Source: Schaalia sp. 19OD2882
GTDB taxonomy: Bacteria; Actinomycetota; Actinomycetes; Actinomycetales; Actinomycetaceae
DNA: 64,000 nt
Direction: 5' to 3'
Assembly: GCF_018986735.1 (NCBI RefSeq)
Contig: NZ_CP065521.1
Coordinates: forward strand, 2,418,001 to 2,482,000
The position numbers were made by a program, and so were the translations under genes. The notes under the pieces were generated by a model. It did not search any database and was not told where the DNA came from. It saw nothing but the letters and a program-made list of their open reading frames with translations. Each line of letters begins with the position of its first letter. The stretch's first letter is position 1. Positions 9,117 through 17,757 of this stretch are shown one piece after another.

Positions 9117-9153
9117 GGGGGCCGGCCCGTACAGGCAGCCGCCTCAGTTCACG

Positions 9154-11139
9154 TCACGGCAGGTAGTACGTCGGGTTCGGCAGCTTGTACGCCACATCCG
9201 AGTACCCGCCGATCAGGTCGGAGTACTGGTCACCGAAATTGCCGACGATGCGGTACCCCAAGTCCTTCTCGATGTGCTTGCGCACGGAGGACTTGAACTC
9301 GACAGTCGAGCATTTCTCACCCGCACAACTCACCCACGCGGGCAACTCGGCGGCCTTTGACGACTTCTTCGTGAAGTACAGGGACGGGTCGATCGCCGGG
9401 TAGCCGACCTCGACCAGGTTCCTCTGCGTGACCTCCTTCAGGTCGTCGCTGCGGCCGGTCAGGCCGATGATTTCACAACCCGCACCCTTGGCGGCCGTGA
9501 CCAGGTCGACCATGCCGGGCGTCGCCGGCAGAGCGTGGTAGTCGGTCTTGAGGTATTCGGTCTGCTTGGCGGCGCTGAAGTTGAACTCCAGCCATTCCTC
9601 CATGTCGTAGGTCCACAGGGTCGTGTCGTCAGCGTCCAGCGTGATCGCAGGCCTCTCGCCGCGAGCAACGGCCGCCTTGCAATTGGCCACGACCTCGGTC
9701 TTCGCCTTGCCGGTGATGGCCAGCAGCTCCCTGATGTAGGGAGAATCGGTCTTGTTGGACACGTACTGGCCCAGCTCCTCGTCCATGGTTGCGGCGTAGT
9801 AGGTGCGGATACTTGCCTTGACGATGTCCATGTTCGGCACCTGGGCGTCGGTGACGCCGACCCGCGCACCGGAGGAGCCGTCGGGCTGGACCTCCCACTC
9901 GTATGTGGACGGAGCCATTCCGGCTGCGGTGTCCGCCTCCCCCCAGTCGGGCAGGTCAGGGCTGGGCAGGTAGTAACTCGAGTTGGGCAGCTTCACCCAC
10001 GCATCCGCCTGCCCGCCCTGCAGGTCGGACCACTGGTCGCCGAAATTGCCGACGATCGTGTAGCCCAGATCTTCCTGGATGTGCTGACGGGTGCCCGCCT
10101 TGAACTGGACCGTCGTGCACTTGTTGGCAGCAATGTCGCAGCGTCCTTGGCGCACCAAGTACTCCGGCATGGGCGCCATCTTGAGGAACTTGGTGAAGTA
10201 CTTGTCCGCGGTGAAGATCGGCGAGCCGTCAGCATTGACGTACCCGGCATGTTCGAGGTTCGCCACCGTGTACGCCTTCTGGGCGTCGTTGCGCCCGGTC
10301 AGGCCAATGATCTCGCACCCCGCCTGCTTCACCTGCTTGACCAGGTCGACCATGCCGGGCGTCGCGGGCATCTCATTGGCGTCGAACCACGCCTGCTGTT
10401 TGGCGGCGGTGAAGGCGAAGTGCATGGAGGCGTCCTCCATGTCGTAGGTCCACAAGGTCGTGTCGTCGGCGTCGAAGACCGCTGCCGGCTTCTTGCCCGC
10501 CGCCAAGGCTGATCTGCACGCATCTGCGATCTGCGGGGCCTTCGCGGTGGTGATCGCAGTGACGTCACGGATGTAGGGCGAGTCCGCCTTGTCGGCGATC
10601 CCGTCCTTGGTGGCATTGGCGTAGGCACGGATGGTCTTCTTGGCAATGTCCCAGTTGACCAGGTCCTCTCCGCTGGCGCTCAGACCCGTGGAGCCGTCGG
10701 CGTTGATGACGAAGCGCGTGCGCGGGGTCATCCACGATTCGTCGGCATCCGAACGCGCGGATGGCGGGGGCGGGACAGGAGTGGGGTCCGGCGAGGGCTT
10801 CGGATCGGGCTTGGGACCCGGGTTCGGCGAGGGAGCGGGGGAAGGCGTCGGGTTCGGTGTTGGCCGGGCCTTTCCGGCACCATCGGTCCCGGAGGTGTCC
10901 TTGGACGCGTCGTAGTGGTATCCCGCAGGGCAGGATTTGGCCCCGGCAGCATCGGCGCGCCCGGGAACAATGACGAGCGCGGGCACGAGGGCACCCACAA
11001 GGAGGATCGCCATGCCCGCTCTCCTCCTGTGAAACACCAGGGCTGCACCGATGGCGGCACCTACGAGTGCGACGATCACGATGACCGCCACGGGTGAACC
11101 TGTTCGAGCCAGGTCGGGCACGCAATACTCCGGGATCAC
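9154..11139 (-). CDS. Membrane-anchored protein with two tandem HAD acid-phosphatase-like domains
   Basis: The 661-residue protein starts with a hydrophobic segment, a basic patch (HRRR), a second hydrophobic segment and an ADA-type cleavage-like site, then a Pro/Asp-rich linker. Two similar HAD class IIIB domains follow. Both keep the catalytic DxDDT nucleophile motif (Asp223 in FDADDTTLWTY and Asp502 in LDADDTTLWTY), the GLTGR motif, and the closing VGNFGDQxSDLxGG acidic motif. Bacterial relatives are secreted acid phosphatases; usually there is one domain, so this is an internal duplication. The GTG at 11139 was chosen for its GAGGAG ribosome-binding site; the longer frame would overlap the divergent gene's upstream region. 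Confidence 0.85.
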   Translation of the reverse strand: MIPEYCVPDLARTGSPVAVIVIVALVGAAIGAALVFHRRRAGMAILLVGALVPALVIVPGRADAAGAKSCPAGYHYDASKDTSGTDGAGKARPTPNPTPSPAPSPNPGPKPDPKPSPDPTPVPPPPSARSDADESWMTPRTRFVINADGSTGLSASGEDLVNWDIAKKTIRAYANATKDGIADKADSPYIRDVTAITTAKAPQIADACRSALAAGKKPAAVFDADDTTLWTYDMEDASMHFAFTAAKQQAWFDANEMPATPGMVDLVKQVKQAGCEIIGLTGRNDAQKAYTVANLEHAGYVNADGSPIFTADKYFTKFLKMAPMPEYLVRQGRCDIAANKCTTVQFKAGTRQHIQEDLGYTIVGNFGDQWSDLQGGQADAWVKLPNSSYYLPSPDLPDWGEADTAAGMAPSTYEWEVQPDGSSGARVGVTDAQVPNMDIVKASIRTYYAATMDEELGQYVSNKTDSPYIRELLAITGKAKTEVVANCKAAVARGERPAITLDADDTTLWTYDMEEWLEFNFSAAKQTEYLKTDYHALPATPGMVDLVTAAKGAGCEIIGLTGRSDDLKEVTQRNLVEVGYPAIDPSLYFTKKSSKAAELPAWVSCAGEKCSTVEFKSSVRKHIEKDLGYRIVGNFGDQYSDLIGGYSDVAYKLPNPTYYLP

Positions 11140-11363
11140 AAGGTCTCCTCTGCTTCGAAGTGTGAAGTGACGGGCGTTCAATGTACTGCTGCTGGTGCGT
11201 GGCGGCAGCCGTTCGGGCCTTCGAATGTGGATGGCCTGCGCCTGCATCCCCGAATTCCCACCCGGGCCGTACTCTGACCTCAGCCCCCTGGCGAGGGGTT
11301 GCGCCCCACGCATGGTCGGGCACAATGAGTCTTGACCTGCCCGCAACGATCAGGAGCGTCCTC

Positions 11364-11864
11364 ATGGACTGGGCCACTTTCGAAGAACGTCTGACCGATG
11401 TGTTGGCCCACCGATTGGACGCCGCAGTGCTCCTCCTGGGCACACAGGACAGTGACAAGGGATTCGTCCAGGTGGCGGGGCGATTCACCAGCGAGCCCCA
11501 CCCGCAGTTGCTCAGTGCGGAGATCGTCACCTCGCCGGTGGGCGCACCTGACGCGGTCGTCACCGAGGCGGATGCCCAGATGTTCACCGACGCCGGATTC
11601 AAGTACGACGAGGACTGCGGCAGTTGGGACTGCGGAGTGACCCACCCGTGGACGGACGATTCCTTCCGCAGGATCGCCGCCTGCTGGGTTCACGCCATGC
11701 GCGACCTCTTCGGGCATTCGAGCCCTGACGACGTCACCTACTACGGGTGGCGCTACCCCATGCGAATCCGGACCCCGTACGGGGATCGGATCTCCTCCAA
11801 GCTGAAGGACTACGAGATTGCGAGTCTGGGCTTGCGCTACTTCAGGCCCGAGGAGGCGCGCTGA
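11364..11864 (+). CDS. Conserved hypothetical protein, possibly YbjN/TY-Chap-like
   Basis: The 166-residue cytoplasmic protein opens with MDWATFEERLTDVLAHRL, followed by alternating strands (AVLLLGTQ, GFVQVAGRF, LLSAEIVTS). This arrangement resembles the N-terminal fold of YbjN-like peptide-binding chaperones, but the match is by pattern only. The C-terminal half has several Trp and Tyr residues (WDCGVTHPW, YYGWRYP). The ATG at 11364 was chosen because AGGAGCG lies 6 bases before it. It is divergent from the double phosphatase gene. A copy of the 11-mer lies 11 bp after its stop. Confidence 0.65.
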   Translation: MDWATFEERLTDVLAHRLDAAVLLLGTQDSDKGFVQVAGRFTSEPHPQLLSAEIVTSPVGAPDAVVTEADAQMFTDAGFKYDEDCGSWDCGVTHPWTDDSFRRIAACWVHAMRDLFGHSSPDDVTYYGWRYPMRIRTPYGDRISSKLKDYEIASLGLRYFRPEEAR

Positions 11865-11928
11865 GTCGCTGATCGACGAGGGCGGGACCGCGTGCCACCA
11901 GCGGCTTCTTCTCGCTCCACCCATCATC

Positions 11929-11969
11929 CAACTGTCAGTAACTGCTAATTTGGGCTAAATTGACAGTTG
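11929..11969 (+). promoter_or_regulatory. Palindromic operator/promoter of the Fic gene
   Basis: A perfect 9-bp inverted repeat, CAACTGTCA (11929–11937) and TGACAGTTG (11961–11969), flanks an AT-rich core with two GCTAA(A)TT direct repeats (11944 and 11954). It ends 27 bp before the GTG start. The Fic protein ends in a winged-helix-like domain, so self-repression at this site is a reasonable inference. Confidence 0.6.
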
Positions 11970-11996
11970 TTGATGGTTGAGCGGAGAGGACACCGC

Positions 11997-13358
11997 GTGA
12001 AGACCCCTGTTCCCCCACCGGGCACCCTGCAGCAGATGCAGGAGGCCATGATCGCTTCCACGACCGACCGCGCCCACACACTTGATGTCCTCACCTCGCG
12101 TGAACTGGCATCCGATCCCGAGTATCACCCTTGGGAGTGGTTCTTCCGCCACGATCCGCCAGAAGGCTTCACGCGAGAAGAATGGTGGATCGCCGTGCGT
12201 GGCGCGAGGGCCCACAGCGCCCGCCCTCTGCCGTTTCAGCTCACCGACGGCACACCTCTGACCTTCAATCTTGCCGACCCGCTTCTGCACCTGATCGATC
12301 AGACCTCCGCAAGAGCTCGCGGACAGATCCAGATTCCTGAGCCGATCGCCAATCCGACCACCCGCAATGGCTACTTGGTGCGCTCCCTCATCGAAGAGTC
12401 GATGACTTCCTCCCAGTTGGAGGGCGCCGCGACCACCCGCGTCGAGGCGAAACGAATGTTGCGCGAGAAACGCCCTCCTCGCGACCGGAGCGAGCGGATG
12501 ATCGCCAACAACTACAGGGCAATGACGTTCATCAGCGAATCGAGTGGCCAGCCGCTCACCCCCGACCTGGTTCTGCAGATCCATGCGCTGGTCACCAAGG
12601 ACACATTGGAGGACCCTGCTGACGCCGGCCGCCTGCAGCAACCCGACGATGTCAGAGTGCGCATCGTCGGCGACTTGGCAGAGGACCAGATCCTCCATGT
12701 ACCACCGCCTGCAGAGCAACTGCCGGAACGCCTCGAAGCCCTCTGCGCCTTTGCCAATGGAGACTTGGACCAAGCAGGACCTTATGTGCCACCACTGGTG
12801 CGCGCCATCGCCCTGCACTTCATGATGGGCCACGACCACTACTTCGCTGACGGCAACGGGCGCACGGCGCGGGCGGTCTTCTACTGGTCGATGCTCTCGC
12901 AGGGATTCTTCTTGACCGAGTACCTGTCGATCTCGCGCCTACTGCTTCGCGCTCCTGCCCGCTATGCGCGCAGCTTCCTTCTCACTGAACAAGACGAGGG
13001 CGACCTCACCCATTTCCTGCTTGAACAGGCTCACGTCATTGACAGAGCCCTGGACGACCTGGACACCTACTTGGCGGCCAAGAGCCAGCAGATCAGTCAG
13101 GTTGCCCGCCTCCTTCGCACCACAGGGCTCAACCACCGTCAGATCACTGTGCTGGAGTCCTTCATCCAGGATCCGGGCGCCTCAGTGACGGTTGCCGCAC
13201 ACCAGGACACGCACCGGATCACCCCACAGACCGCCCGCAGCGACCTGCAAGAGCTGGAACGGCAGGGCTACGTGGTCTCCGTCAAGCAGGGACGACGAGT
13301 CGTCTGGTTCCCCTGCGACAACCTCGCCTCCCGGATCCAGAGCTCACCGGGCGGATAG
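11997..13358 (+). CDS. fic: Fic-domain AMP-transferase with inhibitory helix and C-terminal winged helix
   Basis: The 453-residue protein has the Fic core HYFADGNGRTAR (catalytic His281, Asn287, Arg289), which normally transfers AMP from ATP to a target hydroxyl. An inhibitory motif of the class II type (S/TxxxEG) is present as SSQLEG (residues 138–143), so the enzyme should be autoinhibited in cis. The last 80 residues look like a DNA-binding winged helix (HRQITVLESF to DLQELERQGYV). The GTG at 11997 was chosen for GGAGAGGA seven bases upstream; an ATG at 11973 and a TTG at 11967 are possible. It is convergent with the next gene, 1 bp apart. Targets are unknown; self-AMPylation or autoregulation is likely. 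Confidence 0.9.
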   Translation: MKTPVPPPGTLQQMQEAMIASTTDRAHTLDVLTSRELASDPEYHPWEWFFRHDPPEGFTREEWWIAVRGARAHSARPLPFQLTDGTPLTFNLADPLLHLIDQTSARARGQIQIPEPIANPTTRNGYLVRSLIEESMTSSQLEGAATTRVEAKRMLREKRPPRDRSERMIANNYRAMTFISESSGQPLTPDLVLQIHALVTKDTLEDPADAGRLQQPDDVRVRIVGDLAEDQILHVPPPAEQLPERLEALCAFANGDLDQAGPYVPPLVRAIALHFMMGHDHYFADGNGRTARAVFYWSMLSQGFFLTEYLSISRLLLRAPARYARSFLLTEQDEGDLTHFLLEQAHVIDRALDDLDTYLAAKSQQISQVARLLRTTGLNHRQITVLESFIQDPGASVTVAAHQDTHRITPQTARSDLQELERQGYVVSVKQGRRVVWFPCDNLASRIQSSPGG

Positions 13359-13359
13359 G

Positions 13360-14277
13360 TCACGGCCTCCACCCCCGGTCCGAGGCCGGAGATCCGTAGT
13401 GCTCGTACAGGTCGGCTGGCCTGGCGATCTCCCCGTCGAAGCCCAGCGAAGTCATGTCCGCCAAGGGGCGCGTCCCGCTCGGGCTGAGAAGGCGTCCGCG
13501 GATGGCGACCGGCGCAATCTCCGGGTTGTCCCAGATGGCCTGGACGAGACGGTCGAAGGCGTCGAGCAGCAGGGGCCCGATGTCGGCGGCCACTTGGGCC
13601 GGCGGCGTGGAGTCGGCAGGAGGCTCGGCGTCGGGCTCATTGACGAGGGCGGAGGTGGTGCCTTGGGCTCGATCGCGTCCGGCTTCCCCTCCGTCCCCGA
13701 GACCGTCGACGAGGACGTCGAAACTCACCAGGGTTGGCTTGCCGAAACCCTCCTGGACTTGCAGATCTGCAAGCTCCATGCGTCCACTCGGCCCGGAGGG
13801 AGCCCCCGCGAGCGCGCCGAGAGCCAAGGATCGGAAGCGGGCGGTGCGCCCGCCGCGCCTGCTTGGGCGCAGGACGGCGAGCGCCGCACCTGCGCCCACG
13901 GCTGCCAGGCCCAGTGCGCCGAGCAGCAGAGGGTTGTCGATCTGGGGGATACGGGCACCAGCTTGGCCGACACCCTTGTTGACCGGCGCTGAGCCACTGC
14001 GACGCAGGGCCCTGGCCGAGGCGATCAGTCCTCCCGGCGTGGGCGCATGACCGTCGGCGCCTGCGTGCGTGCCAGATGCCGTCGACTTGCGCCCGCCGGC
14101 GCCTGTCGGTGTGCTCGCACCATGTCCGGTGGAAGCCGAGCTTCCCGACCCGGTGGAACCCGAGCGCCCCGACCCCGTGGGTGCAGGGTGGCCGGAGAGC
14201 TGCGCCGAGTCGCCGGAGTTGGAGTGTGCCGCAGGGGTCTTCGGGCGGTTGCTCATCCCCTCTGAACGGGTGTTCAT
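13360..14277 (-). CDS. Unknown Ser/Gly/Thr-rich protein with one membrane span, coupled to a hydrolase gene
   Basis: The 305-residue protein has a low-complexity first 100 residues rich in Gly, Ser and Thr, then a membrane span (about residues 115–135, LLLGALGLAAVGAGAALAVL), then a mostly acidic C-terminal region ending in a folded-looking segment (IGPLLLDAFDRLVQAIWDNPE). The start at 14277 overlaps the stop of the hydrolase gene by 4 bp (ATGA), so the two form an operon. Because the partner is a lipase-like enzyme, a role as anchor, chaperone or immunity protein is possible, but nothing in the sequence decides. No family was recognised. Confidence 0.6.
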   Translation of the reverse strand: MNTRSEGMSNRPKTPAAHSNSGDSAQLSGHPAPTGSGRSGSTGSGSSASTGHGASTPTGAGGRKSTASGTHAGADGHAPTPGGLIASARALRRSGSAPVNKGVGQAGARIPQIDNPLLLGALGLAAVGAGAALAVLRPSRRGGRTARFRSLALGALAGAPSGPSGRMELADLQVQEGFGKPTLVSFDVLVDGLGDGGEAGRDRAQGTTSALVNEPDAEPPADSTPPAQVAADIGPLLLDAFDRLVQAIWDNPEIAPVAIRGRLLSPSGTRPLADMTSLGFDGEIARPADLYEHYGSPASDRGWRP

Positions 14278-15977
14278 TTCGCTCCTCCATCCGCGTCGTC
14301 GCCGTCGACGCCGCCGTCCTCGCCCTCGTCGACGCCGGCACCGGCCCCGACCTGGGCCAGTGGACGCACCAGCGCCCACGCCGGCATCCATTCCGTGTTC
14401 ATCGCGACCGGCTCCGCGCCGCCGCGGTCCAGCCGAATGAAGGTGTCCCACGTGTCGCCGGTGGTCGGGTCGAGCAGCTCCTGCCAGACGTCGTGCACGG
14501 TGACACGAGTCGGCTCGCCATCACGTGGCAGGAACGAACGCAGGCGCTCGACCGCCGAGGCAAGGCGCCCCCAAGGCGCCACGTCAACCTTGCGTTCGAG
14601 TTGTTTGACGGTCTCGGTGTAGGTCGACGAGGAGTGCGCGTAGTACAAGGGGTCGCGCCGCGGCCGCACAAGTCGGCGCCCCACGACGATGCGATGGTCG
14701 GGCGCTCGGGCGGGCGAGCCGTCGAAGGAGGGGATGACGTCCTGGTCGTGTTCGACGGCGACCATGGTGACATCGGGGCGGATCCGGAATCGTCGGGCAG
14801 GGGCCCCCATTGCAAGGATCGCCTGCACGTCGACGCCGGCGACCTCCGGCAGGTCGGCTGCCAGGCCCACGGCGATCATCCCTCCCTGGGAGTGTCCACA
14901 GATGAGGACGGGTTCCTTGTGGCGCTGTCCCGGCGGGACCCCGTCCAGGTCCATGGCGTCGTGGATGGCGCTGACAAGGCCCACACGCATGGCGGAGGGC
15001 AGGCCCAGGGATTCGCGAATGTTGGTTTCGGTGTCTGCGGGGTTGGGGGTCGAAGGCGCGTCAAAATGCTCGGTTCCAGGCAATGCGACCAGCCATCTGC
15101 GCTGGTCAGGCGTACCGACGCGCACAACCTTCACCGGCTGTCCGTGCGAGAGCGCCCAGTAGAGGTCGTCGATGTCAGCCGCAAGATCTCCAAGGGTCTG
15201 CGGTGCGGCGAGTCGCCGCATCTGCGGCTTCGGGTGCCCTTCGGGAACCGGGAGCCAGCCGTCAGCCGGGTCCCGCGAGTTCCGGAGCGCTTCGCCAAGG
15301 GAAGAGGACGAGGTGTTGGACCAGTGCGGGGTGTCGGAGGGAATGACGGACTGAGCGACCTCACCGGGCGAGTCGGCTGGGCGCACCTCACCTTGGGTCC
15401 CGGGCTCGGCGGGGTGGGGCGAGGTGAGGCGGGGCGAGTGCTCGCCCTTGCGCCCTTCGGTTGGCGCAGGCTCGCAGGTCGGGCCGGAATCGTAGAATGC
15501 CTTGGAGTGGACGCGACCGCCTCGGATCTGGCCGACGGCGGTGCCGGCGGTGAGCATCCACGTCATCACCGAGTCGTAGCCTCGGCGAGGCACCAGCGGG
15601 ATCATCGTGCTCGCACGCCCGTCATGGTCCTGCCCCAGCGCGATCGTGGCTCGAAGCCACAATCGCGCCCCGATCGAGATGCGGGCGCCCAAGCGGCTGA
15701 CCCCTCGGATGAGCAGGGTGTCCAGACCCGGGTCGTCGAAGAAGAGACGCTGGGAGCGCTGGGACACTTCGGAGCTCAGCTCGCCGACCCGATTGCGGAC
15801 GCGCGCTCGCAGGCCTTCGGGCAGCAAGGGTGATTCGGCAAGGAGGTTTGCCCCGACGGCCAGGACGATCGATGGCAGCAGGGGCGACATCCGCAGGCGC
15901 GCCTGCACGGGGTGAACGGTGTGCGGGACTCGACGCGAGGCGTAGAAGGGTGACCTCCTGCGTTTGCGCGCTGCCAT
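14274..15977 (-). CDS. Lipase-like alpha/beta hydrolase, paralogue of the gene at 5120–6958
   Basis: The 567-residue protein shares the diagnostic blocks of the first hydrolase: LPGTEHF before a TNPADTETN-like stretch, GHSQGG (Ser363), DVIPSFDG and AHSSSTY, which together give a likely Ser–Asp–His triad. Its N-terminal half differs: it begins very basic (MAARKRRRSPF) and has a hydrophobic stretch (LLPSIVLAVGANLLAESPLL) that may associate with the membrane. The ATG at 15977 has an AGGAGG ribosome-binding site 5 bases upstream. It leads a two-gene operon with the Ser/Gly-rich membrane protein. The order hydrolase–partner is the reverse of the first locus. Confidence 0.75.
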   Translation of the reverse strand: MAARKRRRSPFYASRRVPHTVHPVQARLRMSPLLPSIVLAVGANLLAESPLLPEGLRARVRNRVGELSSEVSQRSQRLFFDDPGLDTLLIRGVSRLGARISIGARLWLRATIALGQDHDGRASTMIPLVPRRGYDSVMTWMLTAGTAVGQIRGGRVHSKAFYDSGPTCEPAPTEGRKGEHSPRLTSPHPAEPGTQGEVRPADSPGEVAQSVIPSDTPHWSNTSSSSLGEALRNSRDPADGWLPVPEGHPKPQMRRLAAPQTLGDLAADIDDLYWALSHGQPVKVVRVGTPDQRRWLVALPGTEHFDAPSTPNPADTETNIRESLGLPSAMRVGLVSAIHDAMDLDGVPPGQRHKEPVLICGHSQGGMIAVGLAADLPEVAGVDVQAILAMGAPARRFRIRPDVTMVAVEHDQDVIPSFDGSPARAPDHRIVVGRRLVRPRRDPLYYAHSSSTYTETVKQLERKVDVAPWGRLASAVERLRSFLPRDGEPTRVTVHDVWQELLDPTTGDTWDTFIRLDRGGAEPVAMNTEWMPAWALVRPLAQVGAGAGVDEGEDGGVDGDDADGGAK

Positions 15978-16036
15978 GGTCACCTCCTGTTCCAAGCGTA
16001 GGGGCCAGTGGCCCGGGTGTGCTCACACCATCCATC

Positions 16037-16147
16037 CCCGATTCCGCACACGATGCGACTGAAGTGCGCGACGGCCCTGATGCGTCATCGCAGGTCACAG
16101 CGATTTCATTGGTGGAGGGCTCAGGCAACTGCATCGCATTGTGTGCG
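16037..16147 (+). repeat. ~108-bp intergenic repeat element, copy 1
   Basis: The left end is CCCCGATTCCGCACACGATGCG, given here as 16037–16058 (key part CGCACACGATGCG); the right end CGCATTGTGTGCG (16135–16147) is its imperfect inverted copy. An internal block (about 16081–16106, GTCATCGCAGGTCACAGCG) is shared with the copies at 43192 and 57578. It fills part of the 323-bp gene-free stretch 15978–16300. Small size, terminal inverted repeats and no coding capacity suggest a MITE or REP-like element. Confidence 0.75.
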
Positions 16148-16300
16148 TGCGGTGCGGGCACGGGAGGGGCCCTTGCGGAGGGGCCCGCAGGCGCTTGCGG
16201 GCCTCCCCGGCGTCATTGACGAGTCGGTGACGTCGGAACCGGGGCCCGATTTCTTGCGACGTCCAAGACCCCGTTCATCCGACAACTCCGACAACGGTGC

Positions 16301-17173
16301 TCAAGCTTCGGATGTTGCCTTGCGTTTCGGGTGAATCTCCGCCAGCAGCATGGCGGTGAGCACCAACCCTCCGCCCACGGCCAGTCGCCACGTGAGGGAC
16401 TCACCTCCCAGAGCGATCGCGAAGGAGGCGGCGAAGACCGGTTCGGTCGTCATGATGATCGCCGCATTCGTCGCAGGAAGGCGCGACTGCGCCCACGTTT
16501 GCACGACGATGGCCAGCAGCCCGGGGATCAGCGTCATGTAGACGATGGCCACCCACCCCATCGGCTCGGCGGGGAAAGCGACGCCTCCCGGAAGCGCCGC
16601 AAGTGTCAGGATCACGCCAATGGCCACCACCTGCACGGCGGCCAGGTCGAGGCCGTTCTCCTGACCCGCCCACCGATCCAGCAAGATGATGTGCACCGCG
16701 TAGAGGAAGGCGGCCACCAAGGTGAGCATCTCTCCCACTCCGACGGCAAAACCGTTGAGTGCGAGCACTGACAGTCCAGCAGTGGACAAGGCCACGGCCA
16801 CCCAGACCCGCCGGTCGACCGCCCGGTGCAGCACGAAGAACAGCAACACAGGGGTCAGGACCACGTACATGCCGGTGATGAATCCGGACACCGAGGCGTC
16901 CGCGTGGGCCAGGCCATAGGTCTGGAAGACCTGTGCCGAGGAGTACGCCGCGCCTGCGATCACGCCTCGCTTCCAGGTCTGCACTCCGCAGCGCACCAGT
17001 CGCCGCCCCCACACCACCAGGACTGCCAGGGCCGCCACCAGGAAGCGCACTCCGAGGAAGTCCAGCGGCGGGATCTCGGTGACGACCGACTTGATCATGA
17101 AGAAGGTTGACCCCCACACGGCGGTGACGGCGACCAGCGCCAGCGCAGGCGCTACGGAGGTCCGGGATTCCAC
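16301..17173 (-). CDS. EamA-family (DMT superfamily) transporter
   Basis: The 290-residue membrane protein shows the double five-helix layout of the family: VTAVWGSTFFMIKSV in helix 1, LDFLGVRFLVAALAVLVV in helix 2, and the second repeat beginning near GVGEMLTLVAAFLYAVHIILL. The pattern AVWGSTF followed by RF is characteristic of EamA permeases, which export amino acids, metabolites or drugs. The substrate cannot be read from sequence. The start is a GTG at 17173. It is divergent from the copper operon, whose regulatory site begins about 60 bp upstream of this start, so a shared effect on its promoter is possible. Confidence 0.9.
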   Translation of the reverse strand: MESRTSVAPALALVAVTAVWGSTFFMIKSVVTEIPPLDFLGVRFLVAALAVLVVWGRRLVRCGVQTWKRGVIAGAAYSSAQVFQTYGLAHADASVSGFITGMYVVLTPVLLFFVLHRAVDRRVWVAVALSTAGLSVLALNGFAVGVGEMLTLVAAFLYAVHIILLDRWAGQENGLDLAAVQVVAIGVILTLAALPGGVAFPAEPMGWVAIVYMTLIPGLLAIVVQTWAQSRLPATNAAIIMTTEPVFAASFAIALGGESLTWRLAVGGGLVLTAMLLAEIHPKRKATSEA

Positions 17174-17231
17174 TCGGCAAGGCTATCTCCCGGTCGCCCT
17201 CCGTCATCGCCCACTGCACCCCGCCCCACCC

Positions 17232-17260
17232 TTGACAGCGATACCCCCTGGGGGTACCTT
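17232..17260 (+). promoter_or_regulatory. csoR promoter with CsoR copper operator
   Basis: TTGACA (17232–17237) and TACCTT (17255–17260) are spaced 17 bp apart. The palindrome TACCCCCTGGGGGTA (17242–17256) lies between them, matching the known CsoR operator type with a G/C-tract palindrome flanked by TA. Repressor bound there would block polymerase until copper releases it. Confidence 0.9.
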
Positions 17261-17294
17261 CGCCCACAGACGGACCCGATCGAGAGGAGTCGGA

Positions 17295-17576
17295 GTGCAC
17301 GGATACGCTTCATCCACAGAGCAGTACCTCACCCGCCTGCGTCGCATCGAAGGCCAGGTCCGCGGCCTGCAGCGCATGGTTTCCGAGGGCGAATACTGCA
17401 TCGACATCCTCACCCAGGTGGCCGCAGTCCAGTCCGCCATTGATTCGGTGGCGTTGGGCTTGGTCCAAGACCACTTGGGCCATTGCGTCGTCCAGGCCGC
17501 CAAGGAATCCGACGAGGCCGGGGCGGCAAAGGTTGCCGAAGCCACGCAAGCCATCGCCAGGCTCGTCAAGTGCTGA
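17295..17576 (+). CDS. csoR: CsoR-type copper-sensing repressor
   Basis: The 93-residue all-helical DUF156 protein begins RLRRIEGQVRGLQRMV, the DNA-facing helix typical of the family. The three copper ligands of CsoR are present as Cys35, His60 and Cys64 (EYC…DHLGHC), which separates it from the formaldehyde sensor FrmR and the nickel sensor RcnR. Apo-protein represses the operon and Cu(I) binding relieves repression. The GTG at 17295 has an AGAGGAGT ribosome-binding site. It is the first gene of csoR–copZ–copA and represses its own promoter. Confidence 0.95.
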   Translation: MHGYASSTEQYLTRLRRIEGQVRGLQRMVSEGEYCIDILTQVAAVQSAIDSVALGLVQDHLGHCVVQAAKESDEAGAAKVAEATQAIARLVKC

Positions 17577-17678
17577 GCCCGGCTGGGCCGACCTCGCTTC
17601 GCCCGGCCGGGCCGCTCACCGCTGACGACCACCGGCATCGTTTCCACACCACCTCCTCCCCCATTCCTCGACTCCTTT

Positions 17679-17699
17679 GGCCGGGCAAGACGCCCGGCC
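17679..17699 (+). terminator. Hairpin between csoR and copZ
   Basis: A perfect 8-bp stem, GGCCGGGC with GCCCGGCC, and AAGAC loop lies in the 181-bp gap. There is no T-run after it, so partial termination or mRNA processing that separates regulator and effector levels is more likely than full termination. Confidence 0.45.
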
Positions 17700-17757
17700 C
17701 TCGTCCCCGACCCAAGATTTCCCCACGAAAACCCGAACCCCGAAAGAAGGAAGAACA

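Noticed and set aside
14278..14451. Arg-rich N-terminal extension (runs of eight Arg) on the 305-residue membrane protein
   Set aside because: It is the shadow of the hydrolase gene's Asp/Gly-rich C-terminus on the same strand in another frame; the ATGA overlap at 14277 gives a better start.
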